From Meconema thalassinum (taxonomy: Eukaryota > Arthropoda > Insecta > Orthoptera > Tettigoniidae), in assembly GCA_946902985.2 (NCBI GenBank), contig OX336389.2, positions 1,007,903,441 to 1,007,967,440 of the forward strand: DNA of 64,000 nucleotides, in the 5' to 3' direction. Position numbers and translations under genes: made by a program. Under the pieces are notes generated by a model. It made no database searches. It saw nothing but the letters and a program-made list of their open reading frames with translations, and was not told the DNA's origin. Shown piece by piece: positions 1 to 10,951 of this stretch (the first letter of the stretch is position 1; each line of letters starts with the position of its first letter).

Positions 1-1620
1 CTCTTTGGAAGCCTTCAAAGCGAGGTTAATGCAGCTTGAACATCGAGTTCTCGCAGTAATGTAGTGCAGTTTCACTCTATAAAATGGGAGGAAGCGCACA
101 GCTGGTTACTCCTGTGGGGGTCCGGGCGGGGACACCAAGAGCCCACCGATGAGCCAGCTTGGTATCCCAGGCGAAACCCCACAAAAGACACAGCACATAC
201 CTAGAAGAATTGCGGAGTTTAATTCACCTGCCGTGAAAGCCAATACACCATCATTTGGAAGCCTCATAGGGAGGTTAATGCTGTTTGAGCCTCTAGTTCT
301 GGCAGTTAAGCAGGGCATATTTGCACTCTAAAGAGAGGTAGCGCGCAGTTCGTTACTCCTGTGGGGATCCGGCGGGGACACCAAAGGCCCGCCGATGAGC
401 CAGCTTGGTGTCCTAGGCGAAACCCCACACATGTCACGGCACAAAACTAGAAGATTTGCTGAGCTTTAATTCACCGGCCTTGAATTCCAATACACCATAT
501 TTTGGAAACCTTCTTGGGGAAGTTAATGCTGCTTGAGCTTCCAGTTCTCGCAGTAAAGCAGTGCAGTTGCACTCAATATAAAGAGAGGTAGCGCGCAGTT
601 CGTCACGCCTGTGGGGGTCCGGGCGGGGACACTAAGAGCCCGCCGACGAGCCAGCTTGGTATCCTAGGCGAAATCCCACACAAGACACGGCACAAACCTA
701 GAAGAATTTTTGAGTTCCAATTCACCGGCCGTGAAAGCCAATACACCATCTTTTTGGAAGCCTTCATAGGGAGGTTAATGCTGTTTGAGATTCTAGTTCT
801 CGCTGTAAAGTAGTGCAGTTGAACACTAAAAAAATCGAGGTAGCGCGCAGCTCGTTACTCGTGTGGGGGTCCAGGCGGGGACACCAAGAGCCCGCCGATG
901 AGCCAGCTTGGTGTAGTGGGCGAAATCCCACACAAGACACGGCACAAAACTAGACGAATTGCTGAGTCTTAATTCACCGGCCAAGAAAACCAATACATCT
1001 TCTCTTTGGAAGCCTTCATAGGGAGGTTAATGCCGTTTGAGATTCTAGTTCTCGCAGTAAAGTAGTGCAGTTGCACTCTATATAAAGGGAGGTAGCGCGC
1101 AGTTCGTTACTCCTGTGGGGGTTAGGGCGGGGACACTAAGAGCCCGCCGACGAGCCAGCTTGGTATCCTAGGCGAAATCCCACACAAGACACGGCACAAA
1201 CCTAGAAGAATTTTTGAGTTCCAATTCACCGGCCGTGAAAGCCAATACACCATCATTTGGAAGCCTCATAGGGAGGTTAATGCTGTTTGAGCCTCTAGTT
1301 CTGGCAGTTAAGCAGGGCATATTTGCACTCTAAAGAGAGGTAGCGCGCAGTTCGTTACTCCTGTGGGGATCCGGCGGGGACACCAATAGCCCGCCGGTGA
1401 GCCAGCTTGGTGTCCTGGGCGAAATCCCACACAAGACACGGCACAAAACTAGACGAATTGCTGAGTCTTAATTCACCGGCCAAGAAAACCAATACATCTT
1501 CTTTTTGGAAGCCTTGATAGGGAGGTTAATGCTGCTTGAGCTTCTAGTTCTCGCAGTAAAGTAGTGCAGTTGCACTCTATATAAAGGGAGGTAGCGCGCA
1601 GTTCGTTACTCCTGTGCGGG

Positions 1621-1801
1621 TTAGGGCGGGGACACCAAGAGCTCGCCGATTAGCCAGCTTGGTGTCTTAGGTGAAACCCCACACAAGATACGGCACAAAC
1701 CTAGAAGAATTGGTGAGTTTAAATTCACCGGCCGTGAAAGCCAATACAAGTTGCACTCTATGTAAAGAGAGGTAGCGCGCAGTTCGTTACTCCTGTGGGG
1801 G
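1621..1801. repeat. Truncated 181-bp satellite monomer (copy 1)
   Basis: The distance between successive TTAGGGCG landmarks is 181 bp here instead of about 251. The monomer jumps from GCCAATACA straight to AGTTGCACTC, so the GGAAGCC to GTAGTG segment is missing. The same junction is present at 3056-3236, so the deleted monomer was itself duplicated. Confidence 0.85.
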
Positions 1802-3055
1802 TTAGGGCGTTGACACCAAGAGCCCGCCGATGAGCCAGCTTGGTGTCCTAGGCGAAACCCCACACTAGTCACGGCACAAACCTAGAAGAATTGCTGAGCT
1901 TTAATTCACCAGCCGTGAATGCCAATACACCATATATTTGGAAGCCTCCTTGAGGAGGTTATGCTGCTTCAGCTTCCAGTTCCCGCAGTAAAGTTGTGCA
2001 GTTGCACTCTATATAAAGGGAGGTAGCGCGCTGTTCGTCACGCCTGTGGGGGTCCGGGCGGGTACACCAAGAGCCCGCCGATGAGGCAGCTTGGTGTCAT
2101 AGGCGAAACCCCACACAAGACACGGCACAAACCTAGTAGAATTGCTGGGTTTAATTCACCGGCCGAGAAAGCCATTACACCACCTTTTTGGAAGCCTTCA
2201 TAGGGAGGTTAATGCTGCTTGAGCTTCTAGTTCTCGCAGTAAGTTGAGCAGTTGCACTCTATATAAAGGGAGGTAGCGCGCAGTTCGTTACTCCTGTGGG
2301 GGTCCGAGCGGGGACAGCAAGAGCCCGCCGATGAGCCAGCTTGATAACCTAGGCGAAATCGCGCACAATACACGGCACAAACCTAGAAGAATTGCTGAGA
2401 TCGAATTCAACGGCCGTGAAAGCCAATACACCATCTTTTTGGAAGCCTTCGTTGGGAGGTTAATGCTGTTTGAGATTCTAGTTCTCGCAGTAAAGTAGTG
2501 CACTTGAACACTATAAAAATCGAGGTAGCGCGCAGCTCGTTACTCGTGTGGAGGTCCAGGCGGGGACACCAAGAGCCCGCCGATGAGCCAGCTTGGTGTC
2601 CTGGGCGAAATCCCACACAAGACACGGCACAAAAACAGACGAATTGCTGAGTCTTAATTCACCGGCCAAGAAAACCAATACATCATCTTTTTGGAAGCCT
2701 TGATAGGGAGGTTAATGCTGTTGAGCTTCTAGTTCTCGCAGTAAAGTAGTGAAGTTGCACTCTATATAAAGGGAGGTAGCGCGCAGTTCGTTACTCCAGT
2801 GGGGTCCGGGCGGGAACACCAAGAGGCCGCCGATGAGCCAGCTTGGTGTCCTAGGCGAAACCCCACACAATAAATGCCAAAACCTAGAAGAATTGCTGAG
2901 TTTTAATTCACCGGCAATGAAAGCCAATACACCATCTTTTTGGAAGCCTTCATAGGGAGGTTAATGCTGCTTGAGCTTCTAGTTCTCGCAGTAATGTAGT
3001 GCCGTTGCACTCTATATAAAGGGAGGTAGCGCGCAGTTCGTTACTCCTGTGGGGG

Positions 3056-3236
3056 TTAGGGCGGGGACACCAAGAGCTCGCCGATTAGCCAGCTTGGTGT
3101 CTTAGGTGAAACCCCACACAAGATACGGCACAAACCTAGAAGAATTGGTGAGTTTAAATTCACCGGCCGTGAAAGCCAATACAAGTTGCACTCTATGTAA
3201 AGGGAGGTAGCGCGCAGTTCGTTACTCCTGTGGGGG
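3056..3236. repeat. Truncated 181-bp satellite monomer (copy 2)
   Basis: This has the same internal deletion junction (CCAATACA to AGTTGCAC) and nearly the same surrounding sequence as 1621-1801. It therefore marks a duplicated segment about 1.4 kb apart within the array, not an independent deletion. Confidence 0.85.
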
Positions 3237-4451
3237 TTAGGGCGGGAACACCAAGAGCCCGCCGAAGAGCTAGCTTGGTGTCCTAGGCGAAACCCCACAC
3301 AAGGTACGGCACAAACCTAGAAGATTTGCTGAGTTTCAATTCACTGGCCGTGAAAGCCAATACACCATCTTTTGAAAGCCTTCATAGGGAGGTTAATGCT
3401 GCTTAAGCTTCTAGTTCTCGCAGTTAAGTAGTGCAGTTGCACTCTATATAATGGGAGGTAGCGCACAGTTGGTTCTCCTGTGGGGGTCCGGGCGGGGACA
3501 CCTAGAGCCCGCCGAAGAGCCTGCTTGTTATCCCAGGGGAAACCCCACACAAGACACAGCACGTACCTAGAAGAATTGCTGAGTTGAATTCACCTGCTGT
3601 GAAAGCGAATACACCATCATTTGGAAGCCATCATAGGGAGGATAACGCTGCTTGAGCCTCTAGGTCTCGCGGTAAAGTAGTGCTGTTACACTCTATATAA
3701 AGGGAGGTAGCGCGCAGTTCGTTATTCCTTTGGGAGTCCGGGCGGGGACACCAAGAGCCCGCCGATGAGCCAGCTTGGTAACCTAGGCGAAATCGCACAC
3801 AATACACGGCACAAACCTAGAAGAATTGCTGAGTTCGAATTCACCGGCCGTGAAAGCCAATACACCATCTTTTGGAAGCCTTCATTGGGAGGTTAATGCT
3901 GTTTGAGATTCTAGTTCTCGCAGTAAACTAGTGCACTTGAACACTATAAAAATCGAGGTAGAGCGCAGCTCGTTACTCGTGTGGGGGTCCGGGTGGGCAC
4001 ACCAAGAGCCCGCCGATGAACCAGCTTGGTGTCCTTTGCGAAATCCCACACAAGACACGGCACAGAACTAGACAAATTGCTGAGTCTTAATTCACCGGTC
4101 AAGAAAACCAATACATCATCTTTTTGGAAGCCTTCATAGGGAGGTTAATGCTGCTTGAGCTTCTAGTTCTCGCAGTAAATTAGTGCATTTGCACTCTATA
4201 TAAAGGGAGGTAGCGCGCAGTTCGTTACTACTGTGGGGGTCCGGACGGGGACACCAAAAGCCCACCGATGAGCCTGCCTGGTGTCCCAGGCGAAACTCGA
4301 CACTAGACCCGGCACAAACCTAGAAGAATTGCTGAGTTTAATTCACCTGCCGTGAAAGCGAATAAACCATCGTTTGGAAGCCTTCATAGGGAGGTTAATG
4401 CTGCTTGAGCCTCTAGTTCTCGCAGTTAATTAGTGCAGTTGCTCTCTATAT

Positions 4452-7162
4452 TGAACCCTTCAGAATAGCAGTGTTTTATGCAGGAATCTTAGATCAAGGG
4501 GTCGCGTTCAGTTCATAGTGTGGTGTTTACGTCCGCCAAACTACGTGCTTTTCTGAGGCAAGGGTTATAGGATGAAAACTATAACTAAGAAAGAAAGGAG
4601 ACAAAACGTAAGATAATAACAAGATTTAATAACTAATTTGTGCATAAAAGAATAAAACAAACAATAATAAACAAATAATTCCCTGAATTTTCCCCTGACA
4701 GGAATATTTATCACTTTGAGGAGTCAGACAGATCTCCCCTTTTCTAATAAAATGTGGATCCAAGTTCCACTATCTTGCATGTGAATTTATGTTCGCGTGG
4801 TGACTATCTACGGGAAATGAGTACTTGGATGATCATTCGTTCACAACGGGTTAACAGCCACTGTGCTCACGAACAATCACCTCGTAAATCAACTTTTATG
4901 GATATGGGCATAACATTAATAAAAATCCTTAAATCTAACTCTGACACACATATTACAACTCTACTATTTACAGGCATCTCTCTGAGACCCTTATTAGTGT
5001 GGTGACACACTTAGCCAAATGAGCTGCCACAATGGCCAGATACTCAACAACAAGGAAAAACAGCGCCGCACGTGACTCACGTGTCACTGACATGGAAAAT
5101 CAACATAGAATAAACCAACAACAACAAACAACCTGAGTGGTTAAGATTACTTTATATTAACAAAACTGCATGTTAAAGATACGCTTCGAAGACTATCGTG
5201 TTTCGTAGGCAACTCCCATTTTATTTAAACAATTTTACCATTGATCAGTTTCTCACATTTATATTTATTTTCAAGTAATTTGGGAGCCAGACGTGCACTC
5301 CACTTTAATGAGCTTGCTTGCGAAACTCAGCCAGCCCTTGTGACAACAACTCACCCATTCCACAATACCAGTCATGTCCCCCTTCCAGTGTATATTAATA
5401 GCCGACCAGCTGAACTGTTATCTCAAGGAATCAACAGCCGCTAACATCTCCTCCCACTCAACATATGGTCAGACAATAATCTCATATCCATAATTGTCCT
5501 CGCAAGGATGCAATATGAATCTGGTACCAAGCTGACAGAAATCAGTCTCTGCTGAAGTTCCCGCTTGTAATACCACAAAAAAATACTCACAGTACACACA
5601 TCTGGGACTGACATAACGCCTTTTCACACGGGTATGCTGAATTAGAGCTCGCAAAACATTTAACACAATATTTAAAACCTACGATAGAGCTGAGTACTCT
5701 TCGTCACAAATTACATTGCTCCAAAGGCAATAATCACACTGAATCTGATCAATAATAATTCTCAACAAAATTTTTAATTACCCTCCAATCTACTATATAA
5801 TTATATTAATTCAGTCCTACTTCTGAAACACGACATATCTCCGAGAGACGTTTTTAACCGCACTTCGTAACCTAGGCGAACACGGCCGTTCACATAGCTA
5901 CGTTAGTTAACACAACACAAAGAAAAGAACCTTCCATTAACTACCATTGTGCGAGCTGCTTCCAAACAAAAGTGTGTCAGATCAAAACTAAATATACTAC
6001 AGTAAATCATACAAGCAAAGTATTTACAAAAATATGTCCCATAAACCATAAGTTAATTTAATAAATAATAAAATATTATTTGTACTCATCTCGTGTTGTA
6101 GTCACCCGTCAAAGAACATCAGACGCCATCCCCCAACTGGATGCTTCTTTATCTCATAGCAGCCATCTGGACGGACTGTTGAGACTTCCACACTTCTTCT
6201 GCATTCATCGATGTCATCCTTGCGCTGATACAAAAATTAGGTTATTATACACTTTATGCCTGACTACTAAATTCGCTTGTTCAGGTACTAAATTCCCTGT
6301 CACTGTTCGTTGGCGAATTATCGACGCTACTGTCCCTATAACTATAGTACTATGACTATCTATCACTGAATTTACCACTTTTCAATGAATCTCTTGTGTC
6401 CTCGACACAAATACAAGTCTATCTCTTCAGACGAACAGAATCACAGTCTACGTCCATAGACGAACAGAATAATAATAATGTCTCCTAGACACACGGAAAA
6501 AAAGTCAATGTCTTGGCTCTTCGACACACTTATAAATGAACTGGCCCTTGGGTCTAGATGGAGGGGGATTTTATGTAAAAATTTCTCGAAATAATTGTGG
6601 TACAGGAATGAAATACATATCACTGAACTCGTAATATTGCACAGGTCAAGAATATGCCCATTAATCCTAGAATCGATCGTAGAGATTTTGTCTAGGCGAT
6701 TTCCCACGTGAATGCTAGCCGCCGCGTACCCCAGCCGGAGTTGGCGCGCAAGTAGGCATTCTCTTCTCATTGGTTCTCCATTTTCTGTAATTTGGCGGTT
6801 TCTAGTAGATCTTGGCGTCTTGGGAGTGTCTATTTTCTTCATCAGCCATTCACGTTACTGCATCATATTTCTTCTAGGCGCGAATATCACAATGAACATA
6901 CCAGAACCATGTCTCACCGCGCGCCGCTTCTAAAATTGAGGTAGCCACACCTGTCCCTGTGATACATCGCTCTGCTATTTCTTTTCATAGCTCAAGTACT
7001 TAGCCTTTTGTTAAACTGATGCAGGTATGTCCCTACTGTCTCCAACAAATGCTTGAAATTTCCTCATCACTGTCTGGCTACTTTCCTGGTGCTGGTTGAA
7101 ATATTTATTAATTGAAGAAATAAAAAGTAGAATCATTTAACCAACATAGGGTAAAGGGTTCA
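4452..7162 (-). repeat. Gypsy 3' LTR (2711 bp)
   Basis: This matches 13851-16561 along its full length at an offset of 9399 bp. It is the 3' LTR because the element is read right to left. At 2.7 kb it is long compared with the few hundred bases to about 1 kb usual for Gypsy LTRs. Small structures inside include a paired CACGTG palindrome, a hairpin TTGTGTC/GACACAA near 6391-6408, and a short direct repeat AGACGAACAGAAT near 6428 and 6458. A 133-codon minus-strand frame (6842-6441) is kept in both LTRs but resembles no family I know. I do not call it a gene. Confidence 0.95.
5069..5083. promoter_or_regulatory. Paired CACGTG palindrome in the Gypsy 3' LTR
   Basis: CACGTGACTCACGTG is a perfect 7-bp inverted repeat around a single C and contains two CACGTG E-box cores. 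CACGTG is the known binding core of many bHLH factors. A regulatory role here is inference from the motif and its position in an LTR. Confidence 0.35.
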
Positions 7163-7178
7163 CAACTCTCCCACTCAC
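7163..7178 (-). other. Polypurine tract of the Gypsy element
   Basis: Read on the minus strand, the bases directly before the 3' LTR are GTGAGTGGGAGAGTTG, which is purine-rich and directly abuts TGAACCC. This is the expected position and composition of the plus-strand DNA primer. The remaining 3' untranslated stretch, 7179-7504, shows no gene and leaves no room for an env. Confidence 0.7.
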
Positions 7179-7504
7179 AAAATTTCGAACTTAGGAATAA
7201 AGTCGACAATTTTACAATACTTCCGTAGGCCAATTTGTTTTATTTCCAGAATCACCCCTTTTTCTTACTTGGTCTAGGCGCTCCTGTCTTCAATGGCATT
7301 TACTCGTTTTCATATCCTGCTTGTCTCTCCCCCTTCCAATCTTGCGTGACGCTCGATGCCTGCGGCAACACCTTACTTGCCTCGTTAATGTTTGTCAACA
7401 ACAGTTCTATTTCCTCCTTCATCACGTGCCGTATTCAACTGCTCCCCGTTGACTTTGTTGATAGTAGGACGTCCGTATATTCAAACAGCGTCATTATTTC
7501 GGCA

Positions 7505-10500
7505 CTACCATGGTTCACTTCGACGATATTTCTTTAGGTTGGCAGCGTTGTGAACTGACATTGTTCCTGTGCTCAATTCTTTCACTCTGTAAGCATTATT
7601 TCCAAGGTTTCTTACGATAGAATAGGGTCCTATGAATTTTTCGCAGAACTTACTAAAGATTTTCTTTTCTGGGTCCGATATAGCAGGTCGTTTCACCAAA
7701 ACGAGCTGGTTGACTTCAAGATCACCGTGGAACCTCTTATTTCTTACTCGCCGTAATCTGCGGTCTGCTTGTTTCCTCATGTATGCTCTCGTTCTTTCAA
7801 TTCTCAAGTCTGGTGCTATCATGGGATCTTGTGGACAGTTAATGATGCTTTTCCACGTTCTTACTGGATACTCGTTCTTGTGTAGGACCATAGGGATTTG
7901 TCCTGTTGACTCGTGCCTGGTAGAATTCATGCATGTCTCTACGTCCTTAATTTTATCGACCCATTTGTGGTGTTCGTTCGGAATGAAGATCCTTAAATAT
8001 GCAGTTACAGATTTAATTACTCTCTCGCTTGGATTTGCTTGGGCATGTCGGATACTGCTTAAAACATGTTTTATACCCATGTCTTCCATTCCTTTCTTGA
8101 ATTCGGCGCTTGTGAAATAACTGCCGTGATCTGATAATATAAACTCTGGTTTTCCAAGGGTTGGAATAACTCTATTACGAATGCGACTGAGTACCTGCTT
8201 CGATGTTGTTTTCTGAATAGGGCATAGTACTACAAACTTAGAAAATACATCAATGCACACCAGCAAATGACGGCAACCTCTCCTTCCCTTCGGAATTGGA
8301 CCAAGACAGTCCATCGCCAGCAGCTCACATGGTTTCTGAGGTAGCAATGGTCTAGGATATTGCCTCAGTAAATAATTATTTGGCTTTGTTCTCTGACACG
8401 GGTCACAAGTTGTAATAACGTCACATATAGTTGTTCTCATACGTGGCCATGTAAATGTCTCTCCTATTGTCGCTTCGCACTTGTCTAAGCCCACGTGACC
8501 GTAACTTTCGTGCGTATGCCATGTCAATCCTCGTTGTAACGATGCAGGTACTAATATGCGTAACTTGGTGTGGTCATTATCTACCCATTTGTGTAGCAAA
8601 TTGTTGACATAAACATATCTTCCTTCTTTGGCTTTCGCTTCTCGAAATGCAGGTGTTCCTGTAGGTAGTTGCTTTTTGAAGTAATTAATTAATAGCATCA
8701 TCCATGGTTCCGCTTCCTGTTCTCGCTGTATCTCACGTAACTCCTCCAAGAATTCCCGGTCCTTCGGTGTTAACTCCAAGTGTTGTACCATCGCTGTTTC
8801 TTCATTATCAGGCTCTGGGTTCCTGCTGAGTGCATCCGGTATCACGTTCATCTTCCCTGGACAATGTTCAATTTCAATGCTGAACTGCTGAATGTATATA
8901 GACCAACGTGTCACACGTTCGCTTGCCATTGACGTCTTAAACAAGAATGTTAATGCCTTGTGGTCAGTCCTGACAACAATAGGGTAACCATAGATTATTC
9001 GTTTCCATTGTTGGAGCGCATGAAGGATGGCCAACGATTCTAGCTCGGTTACAGTATAGTTCCGCTCGTGCTTACGCAATTTTCGGCTGACAAATGCCAA
9101 ATATGTTTTGTGCTGCTGGTTCGCTGGATCCTCTTGGTAGAGCATAGCACCTATCCCAATTAGTGAAGCATCCGCTTGGATTATAAATTTGAGCTTGAAA
9201 TCTGGATATCCTAATTTAATGCAGTTTTCTAATAGCTGTTTTGTTGCTTGGAATGCCTTCTCGCATTCCGCGTTCCATGACCATTTGTTATTTTTCTTTA
9301 ACATTTCTTGCATTGGAGCTACAGTCTCTGTATAACCTGGACAGTTTTCTTTAAAGAATCCCGTTACGCCTAAGAAAGCCCGAATGTGCTTGACTCTCGT
9401 TGGTGTAGGGAAATTCTTTATCGCATCAATCTTGGCTGGGTTTGGCATCACTCCCTCCTTGTCAATGACGTGACCCAAATATAAGATCTCGCTCTTGAAG
9501 AATTGCGATTTCTTCAGGTTTACTTTGAAATTCGATGCGTTCAAGTTGCCCAATACTTTATCCAAATTTTCCATGTGAGTTTCAATGTTGTCGGATGCCA
9601 ACAGAATGTCGTCAATGTATCGCACCGTCATCTCCTTTACTTCCTCGGTTAGGTTCCGGTCCAGTGCTCGGATTGAAGCACAGCCCGCTGTTTTGACCCC
9701 AAAAGGCATTCTGACAAAACAATATGTCTGGTTATCGAATAAGAAGCCAGTTAGAAGCTGTGACTTCTCATCCAACTCAAGATGGTGGAACGAGCTCGTC
9801 AGATCGACTGATGAATAAATGCTCTTGTTTTTAAAGCCTTTTAATACGTCTCTGATAATTGGCGCTCTGTCATACTCAGGAAAAATGAGTCTAATGTTGA
9901 GATTTCTGGCATCTAAACAAAGTCTAATAGATCCATTTGGTTTTGTGACTGCCAAAATCGCATTTAGATAAGGTGTAGGTGTCTTCCTTATCACTCCAGC
10001 TTCTAACATCTCATCTATAATGATTTTAACTTGCCCACGATATTTTTCAGGAATTGGGTACAATCTGCTTTTGAAAGGTGACCAGTCCTCGACTTGCATA
10101 GAGTACTTGAAATTTAAAATTTTCCCAGATACTGTATCAAATACTGTTTTGTGCTTCCTTAAAATCTCTTCCAACTGTTTTCTGTGTTCACCCCCAAGTT
10201 GAATGTCATTGAGCCGCTCCTGTAGTAACTCTTCAAATTGTGCATCACTGTCATCTCCTTCTGTTACTAAAGACCATATCTCCTGGGATTCTATCTCCTC
10301 ATCTAGTTCCACAACAGCCCCTTCTATGATGTTATCTTCCGCCTTTCGTACCTCCTCTTCCGTCTCTTCTGATATTGCTTCCAATGCCCAAGAATTTACA
10401 TCTCTTCCGGTAGTGATTTCATCCATATGCAATCCCACGTTTTTCAGCTGGTCATATTCTCTAAAACTGACTGTATTCTTGTGCAAATCTATCACTGCTT

Positions 10501-10951
10501 GATAGTCACAAATGAAATTTGCACCAAGAATTATATTGAAATTCATCTTTGCCATGATAATGAATGTTTGCCCAAAAGTGTGTTCCAATATGTTCAGCTC
10601 TAAGTATGCCTGACCTTTACAAGTAATGGTGCGTTCAGGAATAACACCCCTCACTTTGAGCTGTGGTACCGGAATTACAGGAATATTCTGAGTCCGTCCC
10701 AACTCTCGAACCAAGGCCTCCGATACTAGACTGATCTGTGACCCTGTATCCAATAAACATCTTATATTAATTCCACCAATCCTTGCGTAAATAATGGGTA
10801 ATTGCCTAATTTCATCGTTCCGTGGTTTCACCGTCTCCTCCAGGCAGTCTTCTGGTACAGCAATCCATTCTTGTATGTTCGCTACTATCCATCCATCTTC
10901 AACTTCCGACTGTTGTGTTTGGAGACTGTCTCCTTGATCCAAAATTAACAT
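7505..10951 (-). CDS. pol: Gypsy Pol polyprotein (protease, RT, RNase H, integrase)
   Basis: An intact frame of 1148 codons. Domains in order: an aspartic protease with DTGS at about residues 68-71; reverse transcriptase at about 295-500 with a VDL aspartate near 383 and the YIDD catalytic box near 445-448; RNase H at about 588-710 with acidic residues in IQAD, TELES, RTDH and PDALSR; and integrase. The integrase has a zinc-binding H-X4-H (about 814-819) and C-X2-C (about 849-852), then a DDE core with aspartates near 881 and 941 and a glutamate near 976. A GPY motif (FIGPYSIV) lies near the C-terminus, and no chromodomain is seen. These motifs define a Ty3/Gypsy Pol that copies element RNA to DNA and inserts it. 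The ATG overlaps the gag stop within ATGTTAA and is in the -1 frame relative to gag, so Pol is probably made by -1 frameshifting or by stop-restart translation. No stop or indel is seen. Confidence 0.95.
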   Translation of the reverse strand: MLILDQGDSLQTQQSEVEDGWIVANIQEWIAVPEDCLEETVKPRNDEIRQLPIIYARIGGINIRCLLDTGSQISLVSEALVRELGRTQNIPVIPVPQLKVRGVIPERTITCKGQAYLELNILEHTFGQTFIIMAKMNFNIILGANFICDYQAVIDLHKNTVSFREYDQLKNVGLHMDEITTGRDVNSWALEAISEETEEEVRKAEDNIIEGAVVELDEEIESQEIWSLVTEGDDSDAQFEELLQERLNDIQLGGEHRKQLEEILRKHKTVFDTVSGKILNFKYSMQVEDWSPFKSRLYPIPEKYRGQVKIIIDEMLEAGVIRKTPTPYLNAILAVTKPNGSIRLCLDARNLNIRLIFPEYDRAPIIRDVLKGFKNKSIYSSVDLTSSFHHLELDEKSQLLTGFLFDNQTYCFVRMPFGVKTAGCASIRALDRNLTEEVKEMTVRYIDDILLASDNIETHMENLDKVLGNLNASNFKVNLKKSQFFKSEILYLGHVIDKEGVMPNPAKIDAIKNFPTPTRVKHIRAFLGVTGFFKENCPGYTETVAPMQEMLKKNNKWSWNAECEKAFQATKQLLENCIKLGYPDFKLKFIIQADASLIGIGAMLYQEDPANQQHKTYLAFVSRKLRKHERNYTVTELESLAILHALQQWKRIIYGYPIVVRTDHKALTFLFKTSMASERVTRWSIYIQQFSIEIEHCPGKMNVIPDALSRNPEPDNEETAMVQHLELTPKDREFLEELREIQREQEAEPWMMLLINYFKKQLPTGTPAFREAKAKEGRYVYVNNLLHKWVDNDHTKLRILVPASLQRGLTWHTHESYGHVGLDKCEATIGETFTWPRMRTTICDVITTCDPCQRTKPNNYLLRQYPRPLLPQKPCELLAMDCLGPIPKGRRGCRHLLVCIDVFSKFVVLCPIQKTTSKQVLSRIRNRVIPTLGKPEFILSDHGSYFTSAEFKKGMEDMGIKHVLSSIRHAQANPSERVIKSVTAYLRIFIPNEHHKWVDKIKDVETCMNSTRHESTGQIPMVLHKNEYPVRTWKSIINCPQDPMIAPDLRIERTRAYMRKQADRRLRRVRNKRFHGDLEVNQLVLVKRPAISDPEKKIFSKFCEKFIGPYSIVRNLGNNAYRVKELSTGTMSVHNAANLKKYRRSEPW

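Larger units (their letters stand above)
1..4451. repeat. Satellite array block 1, ~250-bp monomers
   Basis: Head-to-tail tandem repeat. The landmark GGAAGCC recurs at 7, 257, 504 (as GGAAACC), 756 and 1008, giving spacings of 247-252 bp. In order, a typical monomer contains GGAAGCCTTCATAGGGAGG, TTCTAGTTCTCGCAGTAAAG, GTGCAGTTGCAC (5-bp inverted arms), CTCTATATAAAGGGAGG, TAGCGCGCAG, a G-rich stretch, GCCCGCCGATGAGCCAG, CCTAGGCGAAA and TTCACCGGCCGTGAA. Monomers differ at many sites and fall into recognisable variants, for example one with AACACTATAAAAATCGAGG in place of the TATATAA segment. Local multi-monomer duplications are visible: 230-410 recurs near 1231-1410. The block stops where the Gypsy element cuts a monomer at its TATATA motif. 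No gene is seen in it. Confidence 0.97.

Noticed and set aside
1..4451. Many 60-90 codon open frames in the satellite, mostly on the minus strand, with similar peptides
   Set aside because: They repeat with the monomer. A 252-bp monomer is a multiple of three, so a frame that is open once looks open many times. They are broken by indels and stops in neighbouring monomers and start at arbitrary places, so there is no sign of selection for a protein.
6441..6842. 133-codon frame in the Gypsy LTR as an accessory gene
   Set aside because: It is open in both LTRs, but the LTRs are almost identical by descent, so this is no evidence of selection. No domain was recognised; mentioned only under the LTR.
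7163..7504. Possible env gene in the Gypsy element
   Set aside because: Only about 340 bp separate the pol stop from the 3' LTR, and the frame there is a shadow on the opposite strand. No signal peptide or envelope-like sequence is present.
7632..8120. 162-codon plus-strand frame opposite pol
   Set aside because: It is antisense to the integrase region of an intact pol and has no independent support.
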